A DNA stretch of 64,000 nt from Paenibacillus sp. PCH8 (GTDB taxonomy: Bacteria > Bacillota > Bacilli > Paenibacillales > Paenibacillaceae), in assembly GCF_002968835.1 (NCBI RefSeq), contig NZ_PKQK01000001.1:2418001-2482000 (forward strand), read 5' to 3'. Shown here in pieces: positions 17,469-28,086 of the stretch; positions within the stretch are counted from its first letter, which is position 1, and every line of letters begins with the position of its first letter. Under the pieces are notes generated by a model. That model worked only from the letters and a program-made list of their open reading frames with translations. It was not told the DNA's origin and made no database searches. The position numbers and the translations under genes were made by a program.

Positions 17469-19250
17469 ATGGAAGAGCAGCAACAAGCAGGGCTGAATGA
17501 GCCAAAGGTTGGGAAAAAAGGATTTAGGGATTTCGTCAAGCTTATAGCTGCCACGAACCCGCCAAAACTGATCTTGATTTTGGCCCTTATTTTAACCTTG
17601 ATTCAGACGACGGCAGGATTGATCGTTCCACTGATGACCAAAGGTCTGATTGATGGACTAACCACTTCGGCATTGAATAAGACTGTTATTTTATTGTTGC
17701 TAGGGGCATTTGTCATTCAAGCGATTGCCTCGGGTATCAGTATCTATATGTTGAATTACGCGGGACAACGAGTGGTTGCTACACTTCGAACCAAGCTGTG
17801 GAACAAAGTATTGTCGCTGCAAATGCCGTACTTTGACCGTAATCGTACAGGCGATACGATGAGTCGGATTACCAATGATACGAGCCAGATCATGACGTTG
17901 ATCGCGGATTATCTGGTTTCGTTCGTGTCGAACATTGTTGCCGTTGTAGGTGGAGTGGCATTGTTGTTCTATCTGGATTGGGTGATGTCGCTCATTATTC
18001 TGAGTCTGGTACCACTTACACTGCTGATTTTGTTGCCAGTCGGTAAGAAAATGTATAAAATATCGAAAAAACAGCAGGACGAGATGGCGGGACTCACGTC
18101 AGTACTCAGTCAGGTTATTGGTGAGATCCGATTGGTCAAAGCTTACGGAACCGAGAAACAGGAAGTAGAGGCAGGAGATTCCCGAATTCGTAAAATGTTT
18201 GCCTTTGGTTTGCAGGAAGCGCGTATCCTTGCTCTGATCGGTCCTTTATTTACATTTGTCATGACGGCTGTATTGGTCGTTATTCTGGGCGTTGGGGGAA
18301 TGCGTGTGGCGTCTGGCATACTGTCGCCGGGTGAACTGGTCGCGTTTATTCTGCTTCTGTTCCAGGTCATTATGCCAATGGGCCAGTTCACAACGCTATA
18401 CTCTCGTTTGCAAAAAGTAGTGGGTGCAACGGAGCGAATTCAGGCCATTCTGGCCGATGAGGAAGAGCCGCGTCATAGCACCAAGATGGCTCCCAAGGGT
18501 AACGATACGATTGCATTTCACAATGTACACTTTTCTTATGTCACAGGGGAAGAAGTGCTTCATGGGATTAATTTGACGGTTCCAACACGCAAGGTGACGG
18601 CTATTGTAGGGCCGAGCGGTAGCGGCAAATCCACGCTGTTCTCTTTGATGGAGCAGTTCTATATGCCCGATTCAGGTCACATTTCATATGGGGGACAAGC
18701 GATCACGGACTACTCCCTGTCTTCCTGGCGGAGCAAGATCGGGTATGTTTCTCAGGAGAGTCCGCTCATGGCAGGTACGATTAAAGACAATATTACCTAC
18801 GGCTTGGAACGTGATGTCACAATGGAGGAGATCCGGCAAGCTGCTAAGATGGCGTATTCTGCCGACTTCATCGACAAGCTTCCTCAGGGCTATGACACGG
18901 AAGTGGGCGAGAGAGGGATCAAGTTATCCGGGGGTCAACGACAACGGATTGCTATCGCTCGTGCATTGTTACGGAGTCCGGATATTCTGATGCTGGATGA
19001 AGCGACATCCAGTCTGGATAGTACCTCGGAATATGAAGTACAACAGGCTCTTTCCAACCTGATGGAAGGAAGAACAACAATTGTCATTGCGCATCGGTTG
19101 TCCACCGTGGTAGATTCTGATCAGATTGTTGTATTGGAGCATGGACATGTAACCGGAACGGGAACACACGCAGAATTAATTAGCAACCATCCGGTATACC
19201 GAGAACTTGCTCAGAAACAGTTTGTGGCTCAGGAAGGTCAAATGGAGTAA
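17469..19250 (+). CDS. ABC exporter, multidrug type, transmembrane domain fused to ATPase (half transporter)
   Basis: A 593-residue half transporter that would act as a homodimer, similar to BmrA/LmrA-type lipid or drug exporters. Six membrane helices fill residues 30-320. The nucleotide-binding domain has Walker A GPSGSGKST at about 381-389, the Q-loop VSQESPLMAG, signature LSGGQRQR near 485, Walker B ILMLDEATSSLD and switch AHRLSTV. Nothing in the sequence identifies the substrate. ATG 17469 has GGGAGGAACGGG upstream. It lies 84 bases after the purine permease and ends before the terminator at 19307. Confidence 0.92.
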   Translation: MEEQQQAGLNEPKVGKKGFRDFVKLIAATNPPKLILILALILTLIQTTAGLIVPLMTKGLIDGLTTSALNKTVILLLLGAFVIQAIASGISIYMLNYAGQRVVATLRTKLWNKVLSLQMPYFDRNRTGDTMSRITNDTSQIMTLIADYLVSFVSNIVAVVGGVALLFYLDWVMSLIILSLVPLTLLILLPVGKKMYKISKKQQDEMAGLTSVLSQVIGEIRLVKAYGTEKQEVEAGDSRIRKMFAFGLQEARILALIGPLFTFVMTAVLVVILGVGGMRVASGILSPGELVAFILLLFQVIMPMGQFTTLYSRLQKVVGATERIQAILADEEEPRHSTKMAPKGNDTIAFHNVHFSYVTGEEVLHGINLTVPTRKVTAIVGPSGSGKSTLFSLMEQFYMPDSGHISYGGQAITDYSLSSWRSKIGYVSQESPLMAGTIKDNITYGLERDVTMEEIRQAAKMAYSADFIDKLPQGYDTEVGERGIKLSGGQRQRIAIARALLRSPDILMLDEATSSLDSTSEYEVQQALSNLMEGRTTIVIAHRLSTVVDSDQIVVLEHGHVTGTGTHAELISNHPVYRELAQKQFVAQEGQME

Positions 19251-19306
19251 AGAGCCGGAGCGATCGCATTATTCAATTATTGGGTTTCAAATATTTCAAC
19301 TTCAGA

Positions 19307-19350
19307 CCGTTGTTCTTTCGTTCAATGTGAGCGAGAACAACGGCTTTTTT
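19307..19350 (+). terminator. Intrinsic terminator after the ABC exporter
   Basis: CCGTTGTTCTTTCGTTCA pairs with TGAGCGAGAACAACGG (imperfect centre), followed by CTTTTTT. Confidence 0.88.
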
Positions 19351-19470
19351 ACCTTATTCCATTCAGCTTACTGTAGCTTTTTGAACATGCATATGATATA
19401 GTGGGTATCCTTTTGCGTTGTCAGTGATTGACTATGCAGAACAAACATATTCTTAGGAGGTAACTGAAAC

Positions 19471-21666
19471 ATGTCAGACAGCTTTCAAAGTGCCTATCAA
19501 GAAGAAGAGTACAGGTTAGAGCGAACGATGGAGGAAGTGGACAGCCAGCTGCAACGGCTACAGAATTTTCCGGTGTATACCGGCCACGACTTCACAGAAC
19601 AAGTGCTGGAAGCCGGACGCGAAGAGCGCCGCACCGCCTTGTCCAAGAGTGCGCAGCAACCCTATTTCGGACGCTTGGATTTCGAAGAACAGGGCAGTGG
19701 TGCACGGAAGCCGCTGTATATTGGCAAAATCGGCGTAGACCGCGAAGCGGTGGGAGAGCATCCGCTCGTCATCGACTGGCGTGCTCCTGTCGCGAGCCTG
19801 TTTTACTCTTTTACGGGAGGGGAAGCCTCCGCAATGTATGAAGCCCCGGAAGGGCTTATCGAAGGTCTGGTCTACCTGAAACGAAACGTTGTCATTCGCC
19901 AGCGAATATTGGAACGTGTGGCGGATACATATAACCGTGACAGCGACCAGCCTGCGGTATCCGATGAATTCCTCGTCTATCGACTGGGAGAGAACAAAGA
20001 CAACAAACTCCGGGATATCGTGTCCACAATTCAGGCGGAGCAGGATCTGATCATTCGTGCGGCGAGAAACACCGCGTTGATCATTCAGGGTGTGGCCGGA
20101 TCGGGGAAAACAACGGTTGCCCTGCATCGGCTTGCCTTTTTGCTGTATCAGTATAAGGAGCAGGTATCTGCGGAGAAAATGGTTATTTTTGCACCCAACC
20201 ATATGTTCTTGGATTACATCTCGGATGTGCTCCCGGAACTCGGTGTAGGGGACATTCAGCAGCAGACATTCCCGGATTGGGCCAAGAATCTGCTCGGGCT
20301 GGAGATGCCTCTGGCGGATACGTCGGAGACACTGAATATCTGGTTTGAAACACCCGATGCACGGCCAGAATTGAACGATGATGTACCTGGAAGGTACAAA
20401 GGTTCGATCCGCTTCATGAATCTCATTCGGGAGTGGCTGTCGGGTATGGAAGAGGATTCTGTGCCAGATATGGACTTCAGTCCATGGGATGGTGGTGTGC
20501 TCAGCAAGAAGGAGATCGAAAGCTGGTTCGGTGAGGAATACAAACACTATCCGCTAGCGAAACGCAAAGAACGGGTTATGGCGCGAGTTCACCGCTGGAT
20601 TGAAATGGAACTCAAGAAACCCATGCCTGAAGCTGTGCGCAAAGAACGCAAGAAAAAAGCAGCGACTCGGGAGAAATCCTATGCCAAGAAATGGCCTCAG
20701 TATGAGCCGCTTACACTATACAAACAACTGTTCAAAGCGGTAAAGGGCGGCTCTGTGCCAGCCTCGCTCAGCGGGCTTGTTCCGAAAGGTGTCATGAAAC
20801 AAACCGCAGCAGATCTGAAGCAGGATATCGTACGAGAAGAGGATCTGCCTGCATTGGTATATATTCATACGCTTGTTCATGATATTGAAAGTTCGGAACG
20901 TTTTGACCATGTCGTGATTGATGAAGCACAGGATTTCTCCCCTTTTCACGTCGCATTATTGGATCAGTTCGTGAGAGGGCATTCCTTCACCATCCTGGGT
21001 GATCTGTCCCAAGGCATTCATGAGTACCGCGGGGTTCACGCGTGGGAAGAGATGAGTTCACTTTTCCCGGAGGAACAGAATGCATACTTTGCATTGACCC
21101 GAAGCTATCGTTCCACGATGGAAATTATCGATTATGCAAACACGATTCTGGAACGAGGCGTTCAGAGCGGAATTACGGCGATTCCTGTTTTCAGGAGCGG
21201 TGATCCAGTTCGGACGTTGGCGTACGGAGGAGAAGGACGAACGGCGAGCCTTGAACAAGCGCTGAAGGTGTTAACGGTCAAAGACTACCGAACCGTCTCC
21301 ATTCTGACCCGTACGCTGCATGAGGCAGAGGTGCTCCATCGTGAACTGCAGGCCGTAGGCTGGGATCTAAATCTGATCGATGGTGGCAAAAAGCAGTACA
21401 CAGGTGGACACTCCGTTCTACCCGTTTATCTGTCCAAAGGCTTGGAGTTTGATGCCGTCATTGTGGCAGACGTTGACCAAGAGCATTACTTGCCAAATGC
21501 GGGTGATGCGAAACTGCTGTATGTGGGCTGTACACGGGCATTGCACGAACTGTGGTTGTTCCACGAGGGGGATTTGCCAGAATACGCGGCTGCGACACAT
21601 CATTCGGAAGGTGAAGCAGTTACGATTCAGGGCTGGCCTGTAGACAATGAATCGGAGTCTGTATGA
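19471..21666 (+). CDS. helD: HelD-like superfamily 1 ATPase (RNA polymerase recycling factor)
   Basis: HelD binds stalled RNA polymerase and frees it from nucleic acid using ATP. The 731-residue protein has an N-terminal coiled region (EEEYRLERTMEEVDSQL) of the kind that enters the secondary channel, then YIGKIGVD and IDWRAPVASLFY, typical of HelD. SF1 motifs follow: Walker A GVAGSGKTT at about 207-215, HVVIDEAQDFSP as motif II, ILGDLSQGIH as motif III, and the late VYLSKGLEFDAVIVAD. Its length is close to the 774 of B. subtilis HelD. ATG 19471 follows AGGAGGTAACTG. Single gene between two terminators. Confidence 0.9.
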   Translation: MSDSFQSAYQEEEYRLERTMEEVDSQLQRLQNFPVYTGHDFTEQVLEAGREERRTALSKSAQQPYFGRLDFEEQGSGARKPLYIGKIGVDREAVGEHPLVIDWRAPVASLFYSFTGGEASAMYEAPEGLIEGLVYLKRNVVIRQRILERVADTYNRDSDQPAVSDEFLVYRLGENKDNKLRDIVSTIQAEQDLIIRAARNTALIIQGVAGSGKTTVALHRLAFLLYQYKEQVSAEKMVIFAPNHMFLDYISDVLPELGVGDIQQQTFPDWAKNLLGLEMPLADTSETLNIWFETPDARPELNDDVPGRYKGSIRFMNLIREWLSGMEEDSVPDMDFSPWDGGVLSKKEIESWFGEEYKHYPLAKRKERVMARVHRWIEMELKKPMPEAVRKERKKKAATREKSYAKKWPQYEPLTLYKQLFKAVKGGSVPASLSGLVPKGVMKQTAADLKQDIVREEDLPALVYIHTLVHDIESSERFDHVVIDEAQDFSPFHVALLDQFVRGHSFTILGDLSQGIHEYRGVHAWEEMSSLFPEEQNAYFALTRSYRSTMEIIDYANTILERGVQSGITAIPVFRSGDPVRTLAYGGEGRTASLEQALKVLTVKDYRTVSILTRTLHEAEVLHRELQAVGWDLNLIDGGKKQYTGGHSVLPVYLSKGLEFDAVIVADVDQEHYLPNAGDAKLLYVGCTRALHELWLFHEGDLPEYAAATHHSEGEAVTIQGWPVDNESESV

Positions 21667-21693
21667 GATGAAATTAGATCATAAACTCCATAA

Positions 21694-21731
21694 GAAAAGG
21701 CATGTCGCTATTTTGGCGACATGCCTTTTTG
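21694..21731. terminator. Bidirectional terminator between helD and EamA gene
   Basis: AAAAGGCATGTCGC, loop TATTTTG, GCGACATGCCTTTTT. A and T tracts on both sides suit both converging genes. Confidence 0.9.
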
Positions 21732-21738
21732 TTTACAG

Positions 21739-22671
21739 CTACGCTGATTTAACAGGGTGACGATTAACGAGGAATATGCCCAGACAGATGAATACGCCGC
21801 CTGCACCTACAATCCATTGGACGTGTTCGCCCAGTAACACCAAGCTGGACAGCACACCAAAAAGCGGCGCAAGAAAAAGAAAGGAACTGGTTTTGGCCGG
21901 GTCCGTGTTTTGTAGCAAGTAGAACCAGAGGGTAAACTGAATAATGGAACAAAATATTGTCAGCCATATCAGCACAAGAATAGATGTGGTGTTTACGATA
22001 AAGTGAGGCTGCTCGGTGAATCCACTAAGCATAAGTAGTACCGCGCCTCCGGCAAGCATCTGATAGGCTGTGAGTACATACGTGTCATGACGAGATCCCC
22101 AACGTTTAATTAATAATGTTGATACAGCGAAGGAAACAGCTCCTCCGAATCCAATCCAAGTTCCGGGTGTAAGGCTCATGTGCAGTCCAAAGGTTAGAAC
22201 GACTCCTGCGAACCCCAGAATAACGCCCATCCACTGGCTAAATCGATAGGTTACACCATACAGAATGACGCTGAAAATAATGACCAATAAAGGATTAGTG
22301 AATGTGATGATCGCAGATTCTCCCGAACTGATCCAATTCATGCTGTAATAGGCACAGCCCATGACCCCGGCCGACTGGAAGAAGCCGATTACAACGATCT
22401 GCGCCCATTGTTGCCATTGGACAGGGAGGGGGCGTTTTCTTACGATCCAGGCAAGCAGTACTCCTGCCAATACATAGCGAAGACCCATTAACAAAAAGGG
22501 AGGAGCATACATCATGCCGATTTTTCCTACCGGAAATGAAGTTCCCATAATCAAGGTGGTGAGGATGATTAACAGGGTGTATTTTAGCGGCCTCATGGGA
22601 TGGTTTTCATGGCTTCTTCCCTTGCTCATAGGGTCTTGTCCACTGTCTACTTTATTTGTCCAATTCAACAT
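21739..22671 (-). CDS. EamA/DMT-superfamily transporter
   Basis: A 310-residue exporter-type protein with ten predicted membrane helices in two EamA repeats, the first beginning LIILTTLIMGTSFPVGKIGM and the second GFGGAVSFAVSTLLIKRWG. Such proteins move amino acids or other metabolites; the substrate is unknown. ATG 22671 has GTGGAGG on the minus strand 10 bases before it. The gene is divergent from a LysR regulator with about 150 bases between, a common layout in which the regulator controls the transporter. Confidence 0.88.
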   Translation of the reverse strand: MLNWTNKVDSGQDPMSKGRSHENHPMRPLKYTLLIILTTLIMGTSFPVGKIGMMYAPPFLLMGLRYVLAGVLLAWIVRKRPLPVQWQQWAQIVVIGFFQSAGVMGCAYYSMNWISSGESAIITFTNPLLVIIFSVILYGVTYRFSQWMGVILGFAGVVLTFGLHMSLTPGTWIGFGGAVSFAVSTLLIKRWGSRHDTYVLTAYQMLAGGAVLLMLSGFTEQPHFIVNTTSILVLIWLTIFCSIIQFTLWFYLLQNTDPAKTSSFLFLAPLFGVLSSLVLLGEHVQWIVGAGGVFICLGIFLVNRHPVKSA

Positions 22672-22739
22672 GATTCATACGCCTCCACTTGAGCACAGTA
22701 CATCAAGAAATGCTGTGTTCTGATTCTGATATACCTTGA

Positions 22740-22769
22740 TTGTAGTGATGATTAGTCATACTGTATAAT
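22740..22769 (+). promoter_or_regulatory. Promoter and possible operator for the LysR gene and divergent transporter
   Basis: TATAAT at 22764-22769 is a perfect -10; the best -35 is TTGTAG at 22740-22745 with 18-base spacing. Between them sits the palindrome ATGATTAGTCAT at 22748-22759, which could bind the LysR protein. Function is inferred. Confidence 0.45.
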
Positions 22770-22824
22770 GATTGTTAGTGATCTGGACATCATTATAAAT
22801 GATGTTAGAGTTGGAGGGTTAATG

Positions 22825-23721
22825 ATGGAAAGTGGGGATCTGAGAATATTTCAATGTGTCGCGCAGGAAGGTAATTTGACGAAGGCAGCTGCACGACTGG
22901 GCTATGTTCAATCCAATGTAACCGCCAGAATAAGGCATTTGGAAACAGAAGTAGGCACACCGCTATTTATTAGACATAATCGGGGAATGACGTTGTCTCC
23001 GGCTGGAGAGATGTTGCTCACCTATGCGGATAAAATTATTGGTTTACTGAATGATGCTTCCAAGGCACTCCAGGCGACGAACACGCCATCGGGGCCTCTG
23101 CGAATAGGATCTACACAGACCGCGGCAGCCGTTCGGCTACCTGAACTTTTTGCCAAGTACTATAAACAATTTCCTGCTGTATCTCTGTCACTGGCAACCG
23201 GCAATTCACAAATGCTGATTGACCAAGTAATGGGGTATGAATTGGAGGGAGCTTTCATAGGTTGTTCGTGCGATCACTCCGATATCGCATCCGTTCCCGT
23301 GTATGATGAAGAGCTGTATATCGTCTCGTCGGGTGTAGATGCAGAGCCTGTGGAGGAGCTTACAGGCAAGCCGATTCTTGTCTATAGTATGGGATGTTCT
23401 TATCGTCAAACATTGGAAGAATGGTTACGCTCCAGTGGAGTAACTCGTCCGGTAATTATGGAATTTGGTACGCTGGAAGCGATTATTAGCGGAGTTGCCT
23501 CTGGAATGGGGATTTCTTTATTACCGGAGATTGTGATCCGGCAGCAGATCGAAAGCGGCATTCTGCGCAAACATTCGCTTCCCACTGGCGTGAATCACAT
23601 GATGACCCGTTTTATTACACGAAAGGATGCGTTTGTCAGCAGTGCACTTGGTGCATTTATGGCTATGTTGCCTAAGGAGTATGATATGATAGAGGGTAGA
23701 AAAGATACGTCAGAAGTGTAA
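22825..23721 (+). CDS. LysR family transcriptional regulator
   Basis: A 298-residue regulator with the typical N-terminal winged helix (GNLTKAAARLGYVQSNVTARI then LETEVGTPLFIRHNRG) and a LysR substrate-binding domain (LRIGSTQTAAAVRLPELFA). The start is ATG 22825, placed by TTGGAGGG 7-8 bases upstream; ATG 22822 is next to it, and the longer in-frame start at 22768 overlaps the promoter. It diverges from the EamA transporter, its likely target. The effector is unknown. Confidence 0.9.
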   Translation: MESGDLRIFQCVAQEGNLTKAAARLGYVQSNVTARIRHLETEVGTPLFIRHNRGMTLSPAGEMLLTYADKIIGLLNDASKALQATNTPSGPLRIGSTQTAAAVRLPELFAKYYKQFPAVSLSLATGNSQMLIDQVMGYELEGAFIGCSCDHSDIASVPVYDEELYIVSSGVDAEPVEELTGKPILVYSMGCSYRQTLEEWLRSSGVTRPVIMEFGTLEAIISGVASGMGISLLPEIVIRQQIESGILRKHSLPTGVNHMMTRFITRKDAFVSSALGAFMAMLPKEYDMIEGRKDTSEV

Positions 23722-23762
23722 TATGCATAACTCAAGGCAATCCGTTAAGGAAGTGATGAGCA

Positions 23763-25070
23763 ATGGATTTATTTTCGTTTCAACAGGATACGCACACACA
23801 AGCCAGATTGCTCGCGGACCGCTTGCGGCCAGAGCATCTGGATGAATATATTGGACAGGAACATATTATTGGACCGGGAAAGCTGCTTCGGCGTGCGATT
23901 GAGGCGGATCAGATTTCGTCCATCCTGCTATATGGTCCTCCAGGATGCGGTAAGACGACACTGGCACATATTATTTCTCAGCAAACCCAAGGACAATTTG
24001 TTCGCCTGAATGCCGTTGAGGCTTCCGTTAAGGATGTCCGTGAAGTCATTGAGCAGGCTCAGACGAATAAGCAGTTATATGGCACCAAAACAATCCTGTT
24101 TCTGGACGAGGTACACCGGTTTAACAGTTCACGTCAGGATGCCCTGTTACCTGCTGTTGAGAAGGGCACGATTATTTTTATCGGCGCGACAACGGAGAAT
24201 CCCTTTCATTATGTAAATGGGGCCTTGATGAGCCGTTCCACTCTGTTCCAGCTGGAATCCTTGAATAAGGAGCACTCCCTTATTGCGATGCGCAGAGCAT
24301 TGAGCGATGCTGACAAAGGGCTTGGATTCATGGAATTACAGGCAGACGATGAGGCGCTAGAGCACATTGCCACGATGGCAAATGGAGACATTCGGCGTGC
24401 TCTTAATGCGCTCGAACTGGCCGCATTGACCACGCCACCGGAGAAGGATGGATCTATTCACATTACGCTTGATGTAGCTGAAGAGTCTATTCGGCGTCCC
24501 ATTGTGAAGGCAGATGAATCAACACAGTATGACGTGTTATCCGCATTTCACAAGAGCATTCGGGGCTCCAGTGATGCGGCACTGTTCTGGTTTTTGTACG
24601 CGGTGGAGAAGCTGGGTATGGACCCAATGACGTTTATTCGTCGTCTGATTGCAGCGAGCAGTGAGGACATTGGTCTTGCGAATCCACAAGCGATGACCCA
24701 GGCGATTGGTGCACTTGATGCATACCGGAATAACGGCTGGCCCGAAGCCAAACTGAACATTGCACAAGCGATTCTGTTTGCAGTCGAGAGTCCGAAATCC
24801 AATGCGGTGTACACCGCTATTTCCAAAGCCATGAGTGCCATCGATGAGGTGAAATCGGCAGAGGTGCCACTTCATCTGAGAGATACGCATTATTCAGGTG
24901 CTGTGAAGTTGGGTCACGAAGGCTATCAATATCCACATAACTATCCGGGGCATTACGTGAAGCAGGAGTACCTGCCCAAACAGCTATCGCGGAGAATATT
25001 CTATGAAGCGACGGAGCAAGGCAACGAATCGAAGATCCGGCTGAACCAACAGCGGCGCAGGGAATTGTAG
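23763..25070 (+). CDS. rarA: Replication-associated recombination protein A (RarA/MgsA) AAA ATPase
   Basis: RarA is a clamp-loader-like AAA+ ATPase acting at stalled replication forks. The 435-residue protein has LADRLRPEHLDEYIGQEHI at the N-terminus, Walker A GPPGCGKTT at 58-66, Walker B ILFLDEVHRF at 111-120 and sensor 1 GATTENP. The C-terminal tetramerisation domain carries the family's HYSGAVKLGHEGYQYPHNYP. ATG 23763 is preceded by GGAAGTGATGAGCA. In B. subtilis this gene (yrvN) sits between tcdA and cymR; here five inserted genes separate it from tcdA, and the crcB pair and mnmA separate it from cymR. Confidence 0.96.
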   Translation: MDLFSFQQDTHTQARLLADRLRPEHLDEYIGQEHIIGPGKLLRRAIEADQISSILLYGPPGCGKTTLAHIISQQTQGQFVRLNAVEASVKDVREVIEQAQTNKQLYGTKTILFLDEVHRFNSSRQDALLPAVEKGTIIFIGATTENPFHYVNGALMSRSTLFQLESLNKEHSLIAMRRALSDADKGLGFMELQADDEALEHIATMANGDIRRALNALELAALTTPPEKDGSIHITLDVAEESIRRPIVKADESTQYDVLSAFHKSIRGSSDAALFWFLYAVEKLGMDPMTFIRRLIAASSEDIGLANPQAMTQAIGALDAYRNNGWPEAKLNIAQAILFAVESPKSNAVYTAISKAMSAIDEVKSAEVPLHLRDTHYSGAVKLGHEGYQYPHNYPGHYVKQEYLPKQLSRRIFYEATEQGNESKIRLNQQRRREL

Positions 25071-25142
25071 ATGTAAAGTGATATAGCTAAGTAAATAGTG
25101 TCTAACATAGATCCGAAAGCTAACCCGGGAGATGCACATAAC

Positions 25143-25544
25143 ATGAAAGAACTAATATATATAGGAGTGGGTGGATTCCTGGGCACGTTGACCCGATATG
25201 CTATACAGTTAGGCATACCGACTTCGAACGTGGGCTTTCCTTGGGCTGTGCTACTGATCAATGCGATGGGTAGCCTGTTTTTGGGTTGGTTCTTCACCAT
25301 CGCTGTTCCAGATAAAATAACGCCACAACTACGCCTTGCCATTGGCACAGGGTTCACCGGTGCATTTACGACGTTTTCCACATTCACACTGGATATGGTT
25401 CGTCTGTCCGAGAGTGGAGAATGGATCAAGGCCGCGATCTATTTGCTCATTAGTCTACTGGTGGGTCTAATACTCTGTGCATGGGGTATCCGACTTGGAC
25501 AGCGTATATTAGGAACACGCAGACAAGAGGGTGATGGCTCATGA
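25143..25544 (+). CDS. crcB: Fluoride channel subunit CrcB/Fluc, first copy
   Basis: Small four-helix membrane protein of 133 residues that exports fluoride as a dual-topology dimer. Signatures are YIGVGGFLGTLTRY, the N-rich LINAMGSLFLGWF, and GTGFTGAFTTFSTFTLD with the conserved Phe-rich pore segment. ATG 25143 follows GGGAG by 11 bases; a GTG start at 25098 would add 15 unconserved residues. Its stop overlaps the start of the second copy (ATGA), so the two subunits are translationally coupled and probably form a heterodimer, as in many Bacillota. No fluoride riboswitch was recognised in the 72 bases after rarA. Confidence 0.93.
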   Translation: MKELIYIGVGGFLGTLTRYAIQLGIPTSNVGFPWAVLLINAMGSLFLGWFFTIAVPDKITPQLRLAIGTGFTGAFTTFSTFTLDMVRLSESGEWIKAAIYLLISLLVGLILCAWGIRLGQRILGTRRQEGDGS

Positions 25545-25900
25545 TCATCTGGATCGGTTTGGCAGGCGCCTTGGGCGCAGTGCTTCGGTATAGTCTGGGA
25601 AAGTGGGTCTCCGGCTTGATCGGAACGTCTTTTCCGTGGGGAACATGGATGATTAATATCAGTGGTTCTCTACTGCTCGGGTTGTTATACGGAGGGCACC
25701 AAGCTGCAATGCTTTCAGATGGACTTTGGGTGATCTGGGGAACTGGATTCTGCGGTGCGTACACCACATTCTCCACCTTTGGCTATGAAACATTAGGACT
25801 TATGGGTCAGCAAAGATACGCCAGAGCTGCGCTCTACGTAATCAGTTCTGTTGTGGTTGGGGTGCTGGCATCCGTGGTTGGTGTCTGGTTGACTGCATAA
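25541..25900 (+). CDS. crcB: Fluoride channel subunit CrcB/Fluc, second copy
   Basis: A 119-residue partner of the upstream copy, with the same motifs: GLAGALGAVLRYSLGKW, MINISGSLLLG, and GTGFCGAYTTFSTFGYE. The start ATG overlaps the previous TGA by four bases. With two different subunits in one operon, antiparallel heterodimers are expected. The terminator at 25937-25980 follows. Confidence 0.94.
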   Translation: MIIWIGLAGALGAVLRYSLGKWVSGLIGTSFPWGTWMINISGSLLLGLLYGGHQAAMLSDGLWVIWGTGFCGAYTTFSTFGYETLGLMGQQRYARAALYVISSVVVGVLASVVGVWLTA

Positions 25901-25936
25901 CGAACGAATTTTAATTTTTTTGCAAAGAAAAGCAGG

Positions 25937-25980
25937 AAAAAAGCCCTCCTTCATGGTATACATGAAAGACGGCTTTTTTA
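25937..25980. terminator. Bidirectional terminator between crcB pair and mnmA
   Basis: AAAAAAGCC, then TTCATG, loop GTATA, CATGAA, then GGCTTTTTT, with an internal mismatch bulge. A and T tracts on both sides fit the converging units. Confidence 0.8.
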
Positions 25981-26030
25981 ATAGGAATACATGGTATTCT
26001 GTATAATCCATATTTCATGGATGTGCTTCG

Positions 26031-27476
<1,446 letters not shown>

Positions 27477-27896
27477 TTGAAAATATCGACAAAAGGCCGT
27501 TACGGCCTCACAATCATGATGGAGCTGGCAGCTCGAATAGGCGAAGGTCCTACATCTCTGAAAAGCATTGCCGAGCGCAACCAGCTCTCAGAACATTATC
27601 TGGAGCAATTGATCGCTCCACTACGTAATGCAGGACTAGTCAAGAGTATCAGAGGTGCCTATGGAGGTTACATTCTTGCAGGGGACCCTGCAACGATGAC
27701 AGCAGGCGATGTAATTCGTGTACTGGAAGGGCCAATCTCCCCGGTAGACTTCACGGAGGAAGATGACCCAGCGAAGCGTGATCTGTGGTTGCGGATCCGT
27801 GACGGCATTGCGGAAGTGTTGGATTCAACAACACTGAAAGACCTGATTACGTTTCAGGATCAAGACAAAAAAGACAGCTATATGTTTTATATTTAG
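27477..27896 (+). CDS. cymR: Rrf2 family cysteine-metabolism repressor CymR
   Basis: CymR represses cysteine and methionine sulfur genes in Bacillota, in complex with CysK. The 139-residue product follows the B. subtilis protein from end to end as I recall it, with the N-terminal KISTKGRYGLTIMMELA, GPTSLKSIAERNQLSEHYLE in the winged helix, and C-terminal YMFYI. The recognition part reads KSIRGAYGGYILA. It lacks the iron-sulfur cysteines of IscR. TTG 27477 is chosen because AGAGGTG lies 6 bases upstream. iscS follows after a 190-base gap with a small hairpin at 27936-27955. Confidence 0.93.
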   Translation: MKISTKGRYGLTIMMELAARIGEGPTSLKSIAERNQLSEHYLEQLIAPLRNAGLVKSIRGAYGGYILAGDPATMTAGDVIRVLEGPISPVDFTEEDDPAKRDLWLRIRDGIAEVLDSTTLKDLITFQDQDKKDSYMFYI

Positions 27897-27935
27897 ACAA
27901 TGACTGTCATGAGTACGACCATGGAATATACTTAG

Positions 27936-27955
27936 CCCCCATTTGGGGGCTTTAT
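27936..27955 (+). terminator. Short hairpin between cymR and iscS
   Basis: AGCCCCC, loop ATTT, GGGGGCTTT. The stem is strong but the T tract is short, so it may only attenuate. Confidence 0.5.
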
Positions 27956-28086
27956 CCATGCCAAGTTACATCTTTTGATCATTTAGATGATATCTCGGTT
28001 GATGGATTGCGTATGAGGTTGAAGAAGCATGAATTATCGCAAGGAAATGAGTGGGGTAATCTAGAATATAACGGAGTGAACATATA

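Noticed and set aside
25071..25142. Fluoride riboswitch before crcB
   Set aside because: Only 72 bases separate rarA from crcB and no crcB-motif core or terminator could be drawn; GGGAGATG serves as the ribosome site.
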